NCBI GenBank assembly: GCA_045591485.1
Contig: JAZNSV010000099.1
Coordinates: forward strand, 1 to 10,498
Length of the DNA: 10,498 nucleotides
Reading direction: 5' to 3'
Origin: Colimorpha sp045591485
Lineage (GTDB): Bacteria > Bacteroidota > Bacteroidia > Bacteroidales > P3
Below, piece after piece: positions 6,018 to 10,498 of the stretch (the first letter of the stretch is position 1; each line of letters opens with the position of its first letter). A program made the position numbers and the translations under genes. The notes beneath the pieces are model-generated. The model ran no database searches. It was not told the DNA's origin and saw only the letters and a list, made by a program, of their open reading frames with translations.

Positions 6018-6594
6018 ATGAAAAAAGCATTCCTATTCCTTGCGGCGGTCGCCATGTGCGCCAATGCCGCTTTTGTACAAGAGGAGAAAAAGCAGAAGGC
6101 GTGTGCTACAAGTTCGACACCGTCAAGGTGAGCCCCGTCGTCTCCGTCAAAGATCAGAATAATGCCGACACCTTGTGGGCCAACAATGTCCACATCTCCT
6201 TTGAATCGCACTCGGGCTTCGTCTACGGCACCGTCACACATACCACCACCATCCACGTCGCCCCGGGTCCGCTACCACCGCGTCGGGGCGACCGACCGCT
6301 ACTGCAACGGCACCGACGTCTCCTTCGCCAACCCTTGTGGCGGAGTTGGTGTTGTGTTCCCATCAATCGGATGAAATGCGTGTTGGCACGTGCCCCAATC
6401 CTACCGCGGATATTGTCGTGTTGAAGGGTCTCCGGCATGGCTCAACGGTGCGCTTTGTCGATATGCGTGGGTGCTTGCGTATGTCTGCCCGGAGCAATGG
6501 CACAGAGATGGCCGTCGATATCAGTGATTGACCGCTGGAAGTGTATGCGGTTGAGTCTTCTGGCGGATGGCGCGGCAGACTTGTGGGCGAATGA
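6018..6594 (+). pseudogene. Secreted protein with T9SS sorting domain, multiply frameshifted
   Basis: Translation starts at ATG 6018 with a clear signal peptide (MKKAFLFLAAVAMCANAAFV). The frame then closes unless one A is added to the A5 run near 6083. This restores EGVCYKFDTVKVSPVVSVKD and on to about 6260. A second shift at the C4 run near 6261-6264 gives RYHRVGATDRYCNGTDVSFA, ending at a stop at 6374. In a third frame, 6376-6594 reads CPNPTADIVVLKGLRHGSTV, then FVDMRGCLRMSARSNGTEMA and VDISD, a TGA, then PLEVYAVESSGGWRGRLV. That is the pattern of a T9SS type A C-terminal sorting domain (PNPT...L.G...GS.V...D..G...NG....DIS.L..G.Y.V). The cargo domain is not recognised and is probably shortened. 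It looks dead, though each lesion is a single base. Confidence 0.7.
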
Positions 6595-6629
6595 GAATGG
6601 GCGAAGCTGTCAAATAAATCGCCTGATAT

Positions 6630-6674
6630 AAAAAAAGAGCATATCTTCGAAAACCGAAGGTATGCTCTTTTTTT
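6630..6674 (-). terminator. Bidirectional terminator ending the ileS transcript
   Basis: Bases 6630-6649 and 6655-6674 form a 20-bp stem (core GAGCATATCTTCG, with one wobble or mismatch) around a five-base loop. A7 on one side and T7 on the other give a U run in either direction. It begins about 12 nt after the stop of the small gene at 6686 and would also stop readthrough from the left. Confidence 0.9.
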
Positions 6675-6685
6675 GTGTGTATGCT

Positions 6686-6910
6686 TCAGAACCAGAAGCC
6701 GTCGTTGCCTTGTTGCCAGTCGTTGTGCTCGATGAAGGTCTCGGTTTCGCGATAAATGTGATTGCCGTCGGCCTCTTCGACCAACATAAGCTCTATCTGG
6801 TTGTCGATCGGATTGGTCATCTGCTCGACGATCGAACCCGACTCGGCGTATCCCTTCTCTGTCCGGAATGCTGCAACCGTCAGTGTTGGCGACAAATACG
6901 GCTTCTTCAT
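6686..6910 (-). CDS. Small conserved-type Bacteroidales protein downstream of ileS
   Basis: This 74-residue protein is of unknown function. It starts MKKPYLSPTLTVAAFRTEKG followed by YAESG, a signature I recall from many small Bacteroidales proteins (MKKxYxxPxLxVxxFxxExGFAxSG). The rest is acidic, with aromatic and Glu-rich stretches and a C-terminal NDGFWF. It has no signal peptide, membrane helix or cysteine. The start codon lies 3 nt after the ileS stop, and a strong terminator follows its own stop, so it is surely co-transcribed with ileS. Whether the link is functional is unknown. Confidence 0.75.
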   Translation of the reverse strand: MKKPYLSPTLTVAAFRTEKGYAESGSIVEQMTNPIDNQIELMLVEEADGNHIYRETETFIEHNDWQQGNDGFWF

Positions 6911-6913
6911 CTC

Positions 6914-9900
6914 TCAGGCTTTGCGGATGGCGATGTATGTCGATTGTCCGTCTACGAGTTCTATCTGCTGACCGCCAGCCACCTCTGGTACAAGTGTCAG
7001 CGATGTGCAGAGCGTTTCGGCGCAGATGTAGTCGCGGTGTTTGTCTACGGCGTTGTCCCATTCGCCGCTCTGCAGCTCGACGACGATGCGGTCGGTGACG
7101 TCGAAGCCCTCCTTGCGGATGTTCTGTATGCGGTTGACCAGCTCGCGGGCTATGCCTTCGTCGATAAGCTCTTGGGTCAGCGTGATGTCGAGGGCCACGG
7201 TGAGCGAGCCGTCGTTGGCTACAACCCATCCGGGGATGTCCTGAGTGGCAATCTCGACGTCGCTGAGGAGCACTTCGCAGTCGGTGCCCTCTACGCTCAC
7301 CATGCATCGCCCGTCGGCTTCGAGGGCGTTGATCTGCTCCTGGCTGAAAGCCTGGATGGCGGCGCCGAGAGCCTTCATCACCTTGCCGTAGCGCGGTCCG
7401 AGGGTCTTGAAGTTCGGCTTTATCTTTTTCACCAGCAGGTTGTTGTCGGCAGCAAGGAACTCGATGCCCTTCACATTCAGCTCTGAGCATATAAGATGCT
7501 GCACGCGCTCAAGCTGGGCCTGCATCTCGGCGTCGCGCACCGGGATGACGATGCGTTGCAGCGGCTGGCGCACGCGCAGGTTGCTCTTCTTGCGCAGGCC
7601 GAGCACCATGGAGCAGACCTTCTGTGCCAGCTGCATGCGCTCTTCGAGTGCTTTGTCTATCATGGCCGTGTGCACCTCGGGGAATGCGAGGTGGTGCACG
7701 CTCTCCACCTTGTGGCGGTGGGCAACGGCGTTGAGGTCGAGGAACAGACGCTCGCTGAAGAACGGCGCTATCGGTGCCATCAGGCGGCTGAGGGTCTCAA
7801 GGCAGGTGTAGAGGGTTTGGTAGGCCGAAAGCTTGTCGTCGGTCATCTCACCACGCCAGAAACGGCGGCGGCAGAGGCGCACATACCAGTTGCTGAGGTA
7901 GGCATCGACGAAGGTGCCTATCGCGCGGCCGGCGCGGGTGGGCTCGTAGTCCTCGAAGGCGTCGCCGACGGTCTTCACCAGCGTGTTCAGCTCGCTCAGT
8001 ATCCAGCGGTCGATTTCCGGACGCGTTTCTATGTCGATGTCCTTCTGGCTGTAGTCGAAGCCGTCGAGGTTGGCATACAGTGCAAAGAAGCTGTACGTGT
8101 TATACAGCGTTCCGAACAGCTTGCGGCGCACCTCGTCGACGCCCTCGACGTCGAACTTCAGGTTGTCCCACGGCTGGCTGTTGGTGATCATATACCAGCG
8201 CGTGGCGTCGGGGCCGTATTTGCCCAGCGTCTCAAACGGATCCACGCCGTTGCCCAGACGCTTGCTCATCTTGTTGCCGTTCTTGTCGAGCACCAGGCCG
8301 TTGCTTATCACGTTCTTGAACGCCACCGAGTCGAAGCACATGGTGGCTATGGCGTGCAGCGTGTAGAACCAACCGCGGGTCTGGTCGACACCCTCGGCAA
8401 TGAAGTCGGCCGGGAACTGGTCGGGGCGCAACTCTTCGCCCATGTAGTGAATCTGTGCGTAGGGCATGGCACCGCTGTCGAACCACACATCTATCAGGTC
8501 CGGCTCGCGGCGCATCGGTTTGCCGCTGTCGCTCACCAGAACCACGCCGTCGATATACGGGCGGTGCAGGTCGAAGTCCTTGCCGGCATAGGGGTTCTCT
8601 TTCATCAGCCCGGCGGCCACAGCCTTGTCTATCTCCTTGCGGAGTTCGGCTACGCTGCCTATGCACTTCTCCTCCTTGCCGTCCTCTGTGCGCCAGATGG
8701 GCAGGGGGGTACCCCAATAGCGGCTGCGGCTGAGGTTCCAGTCCACTATGTTCTCCAGCCAGTTGCCAAAGCGGCCCGTGCCAGTGGCCTCAGGTTTCCA
8801 GTTGATTGTCTTGTTCAGCTCTATCATGCGGTCCTTCAGGGCCGTGGTGCGGATAAACCAGCTGTCGAGCGGGTAGTAGAGCACTGGCTTGTCGGTGCGC
8901 CAGCAGTGGGGGTAGCTGTGCGTGTGCTTCTCGCTCTTGAAGAGCTTGCCTTCGCCCTTCAGCATAATGACCAGCTCCACATCGAGGCTCATGTCCTTCT
9001 CGGTCTTGGTGGGGTCGTAGGCGTTCTTGACGAACTTGCCTGCATACTGGCCGTAGAGCTCGGTGTCCATGTTGGCCTTCACCCATTCCGGGTCGAGGTC
9101 TTCAATCGGAGCAAAACGGCCCCGCTTGTCCACCATCGGCAGCTGCTTTCCGTCGCGGTCGAAGAGCAGAAGCTCGCCGATGCCGGCCTTCTTGGCCACG
9201 CGGGCGTCGTCGGCGCCGAAGGTGGGGGCGATGTGGACGATGCCGGTGCCGTCCTCGGTGGTCACATAGTCGCCCAGTATTATGCGGAACGAACCCTGGT
9301 CAGAAACCTCGCGCGGCTTCACCCAGGGTATGAGCTGCTCATAGCGCAGTCCCTCCAGGTCCTTGCCCTTGCATTCGGCCACAATCTTGTATTCCGGACT
9401 CTTGCCCTCGGGGAACATCGAGCCCACCAGCGGCTTGGCCATAATGATGCGGCACGGCTGTTCGGTGTAGGGATGCGTAGTCTCTATCAGCACATAGTCT
9501 ATATTCGGACCCACGCAGAGTGCCGTGTTGCTCGGCAGCGTCCACGGCGTGGTGGTCCACGCTATGGCGTAGGTTTTTAGCGGAGAATTGAGAACCGAGA
9601 ACTGAGAACTATTGCTGACGCTTTCCGTTCTCCGTTCTCCGTTCTCCGTTTTCAGTTCGAACATGGCCACACACGTGGTATCCTTCACGTCGCGGTAGCA
9701 GCCCGGCATGTTCAGCTCGTGGCTGCTCAGTCCCGTGCCAGCCGCCGGACTGTACGGCTGTATGGTGTAGCCCTTGTAGAGCAACCCTTTGTCATACAGC
9801 TTCTTCAGCAGGAACCAAAGGGTCTCGATGTATTCGTTGTCGAAGGTGATGTAGGGGTTCTTCAGGTCGACCCAATAGCCCATCTGCCGCGTCAGCTCGT

Positions 9901-10300
9901 CCCAGAGGTCCTTGTATTTCAACACCTCCGTGCGGCAGGCACGGTTGTAGTCGTCCACGCTTATCTTCTTGCCGGTATCCTCTTTGGTGATGCCGAGGTT
10001 CTTCTCCACGCCCAGCTCCACCGGCAGGCCGTGGGTGTCCCAACCGGCCTTGCGCTCCACAAGGAAACCCTTCTGTGCCTTGTAGCGGCAGAAAACATCC
10101 TTGATTGTGCGCGCCATCACATGGTGTATGCCCGGCTTGCCGTTGGCCGACGGCGGACCGTCGTAGAACACAAACGAAGGATGCCCCTCGCTCAGGCGCT
10201 GACCCTTCTCAAACGTCTCGTTCTCTTCCCAATAGCGGCGCACTTCTTCGCCGATTTGGGTCAGATTAAGCTGCTTATATTCGTTGTATTTCATCTCCAT
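6914..10300 (-). CDS. ileS: Isoleucyl-tRNA synthetase
   Basis: It charges tRNA-Ile with isoleucine in the cytoplasm. At 1128 residues it has the normal length for Bacteroidota. Class Ia landmarks are present: the HIGH-like motif in GPPSANGKPGIHHVMART (48-65, HHVM as in this phylum), GWDTHGLPVE (86-95), the editing-domain threonine-rich peptide WTTTPWTLP (248-256), and the KMSKS loop as KMSKR (677-681). The C-terminal anticodon-binding region is complete and lacks a Cys-rich zinc end, fitting the eukaryote-like IleS2 class, which is often mupirocin-tolerant (family knowledge). Residues about 218-241 (ENGERRTESVSNSSQFSVLN region) are an in-frame insert made from a short DNA repeat. The start could be Met1 or Met3. 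Confidence 0.97.
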   Translation of the reverse strand: MEMKYNEYKQLNLTQIGEEVRRYWEENETFEKGQRLSEGHPSFVFYDGPPSANGKPGIHHVMARTIKDVFCRYKAQKGFLVERKAGWDTHGLPVELGVEKNLGITKEDTGKKISVDDYNRACRTEVLKYKDLWDELTRQMGYWVDLKNPYITFDNEYIETLWFLLKKLYDKGLLYKGYTIQPYSPAAGTGLSSHELNMPGCYRDVKDTTCVAMFELKTENGERRTESVSNSSQFSVLNSPLKTYAIAWTTTPWTLPSNTALCVGPNIDYVLIETTHPYTEQPCRIIMAKPLVGSMFPEGKSPEYKIVAECKGKDLEGLRYEQLIPWVKPREVSDQGSFRIILGDYVTTEDGTGIVHIAPTFGADDARVAKKAGIGELLLFDRDGKQLPMVDKRGRFAPIEDLDPEWVKANMDTELYGQYAGKFVKNAYDPTKTEKDMSLDVELVIMLKGEGKLFKSEKHTHSYPHCWRTDKPVLYYPLDSWFIRTTALKDRMIELNKTINWKPEATGTGRFGNWLENIVDWNLSRSRYWGTPLPIWRTEDGKEEKCIGSVAELRKEIDKAVAAGLMKENPYAGKDFDLHRPYIDGVVLVSDSGKPMRREPDLIDVWFDSGAMPYAQIHYMGEELRPDQFPADFIAEGVDQTRGWFYTLHAIATMCFDSVAFKNVISNGLVLDKNGNKMSKRLGNGVDPFETLGKYGPDATRWYMITNSQPWDNLKFDVEGVDEVRRKLFGTLYNTYSFFALYANLDGFDYSQKDIDIETRPEIDRWILSELNTLVKTVGDAFEDYEPTRAGRAIGTFVDAYLSNWYVRLCRRRFWRGEMTDDKLSAYQTLYTCLETLSRLMAPIAPFFSERLFLDLNAVAHRHKVESVHHLAFPEVHTAMIDKALEERMQLAQKVCSMVLGLRKKSNLRVRQPLQRIVIPVRDAEMQAQLERVQHLICSELNVKGIEFLAADNNLLVKKIKPNFKTLGPRYGKVMKALGAAIQAFSQEQINALEADGRCMVSVEGTDCEVLLSDVEIATQDIPGWVVANDGSLTVALDITLTQELIDEGIARELVNRIQNIRKEGFDVTDRIVVELQSGEWDNAVDKHRDYICAETLCTSLTLVPEVAGGQQIELVDGQSTYIAIRKA
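9583..9659. repeat. Heptamer-repeat hairpin inserted inside ileS
   Basis: Four GAGAAnn heptamers (9583-9610: GAGAATT, GAGAACC, GAGAACT, GAGAACT) are followed after 14 nt by CCGTTCT three times, CCGTTTT and CAGTTCG (9625-9659). The two arrays are roughly complementary (GAGAAC with GTTCTC), so the element can fold into a hairpin. Such GAGAACT-type arrays are typical intergenic repeats in Bacteroidota (recalled). Here the array is translated as part of IleS. Confidence 0.8.
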
Positions 10301-10498
10301 AATATGTGTTGTCTGTTGATTGTCAGTCGTTTGTTTGCGTTTCTTGCCGCAACATGAAACTACAAATATACGTTTTTTTTTAAATATAGCGCTTCCAAAT
10401 CAAAAAAATGCCGTTCATGCGCCTCGCGGCTGAGGCAAAAAATCCACATCCGACCCCGTTCATGTTCCAATCCGATGCTGTACCGGTAGTGCATATCA
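10301..10498. other. Upstream region of ileS, no gene seen
   Basis: Apart from the ileS promoter candidate, I see no coding frame here. A short GC hairpin, GCCTCGCGGCTGAGGC (about 10420-10435), lies near T/A runs. It might end a minus-strand gene entering from beyond the window, but the stem is only 5 bp. Confidence 0.4.
10363..10370 (-). promoter_or_regulatory. Candidate -7 box for ileS
   Basis: The minus strand reads TATATTTG, an exact TAnnTTTG match, 63 nt upstream of the ileS start. A TTTG lies about 25 nt further upstream (complement of 10396-10399), longer than the usual spacing of about 20, so the -33 assignment is weak. Confidence 0.5.

Noticed and set aside
7496..9580. A 694-codon open frame on the + strand opposite ileS
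   Set aside because: It is the antisense shadow of ileS with no motif of its own; the ileS frame is certain.

Overview
The window looks like chromosomal DNA of a Bacteroidales bacterium (phylum Bacteroidota) with moderately high GC. The evidence is a remnant type IX secretion (T9SS) sorting domain, an IleS with the HHVM form of the HIGH motif, promoter-like TAnnTTTG boxes instead of sigma-70 boxes, little sign of Shine-Dalgarno sequences, and a small protein starting MKKPYLSPTLTV of a kind common in this order. I cannot name the genus.

Layout. The window opens in the 3' end of a 5S rRNA (+), closed by a strong intrinsic terminator, so it begins at the end of an rRNA operon. A REP-like nested palindrome (155-241) follows. 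Next is a three-helix membrane protein that appears split in two by a -1 frameshift (331-642 and 612-1400). From 1511 to about 1880 there is gene debris: the start of an ECF sigma factor joined to an unrelated coiled tail, and a 37-nt scrap resembling an ATC hydrolase gene. On the minus strand (4556 to about 1880) lies an FtsH protease gene whose stop codon overlaps, as GTGA, the start of a polytopic cysteine-containing membrane protein. That second gene has a frameshift near its end. A LuxR-type regulator is transcribed divergently from ftsH, and the 161-nt gap between them holds a 20-bp-arm inverted repeat that could be an operator. From 5375 to 6600 is a second patch of debris: palindromes, an ATC hydrolase C-terminus (-), an EamA transporter C-terminus (+), and a multiply frameshifted secreted protein ending in a T9SS sorting domain. 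The rest (10300 to 6686, minus) is an intact ileS followed after 3 nt by a small unknown protein and a strong bidirectional terminator. ileS carries an in-frame insert made from a heptamer-repeat hairpin.

Working together. ileS and ftsH are housekeeping-type genes with long intact frames, while nearly every accessory gene is truncated or frameshifted, mostly by single bases. This suggests real decay and deletion, although assembly error must be excluded. The most interesting functional unit is the regulator/operator/ftsH/membrane-protein cluster. The FtsH C-terminus reads to me more like a clostridial FtsH than the usual Bacteroidales housekeeping FtsH, and its expected aspartate zinc ligand is glutamate. 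The cluster could be a regulated membrane quality-control module, which is inference.
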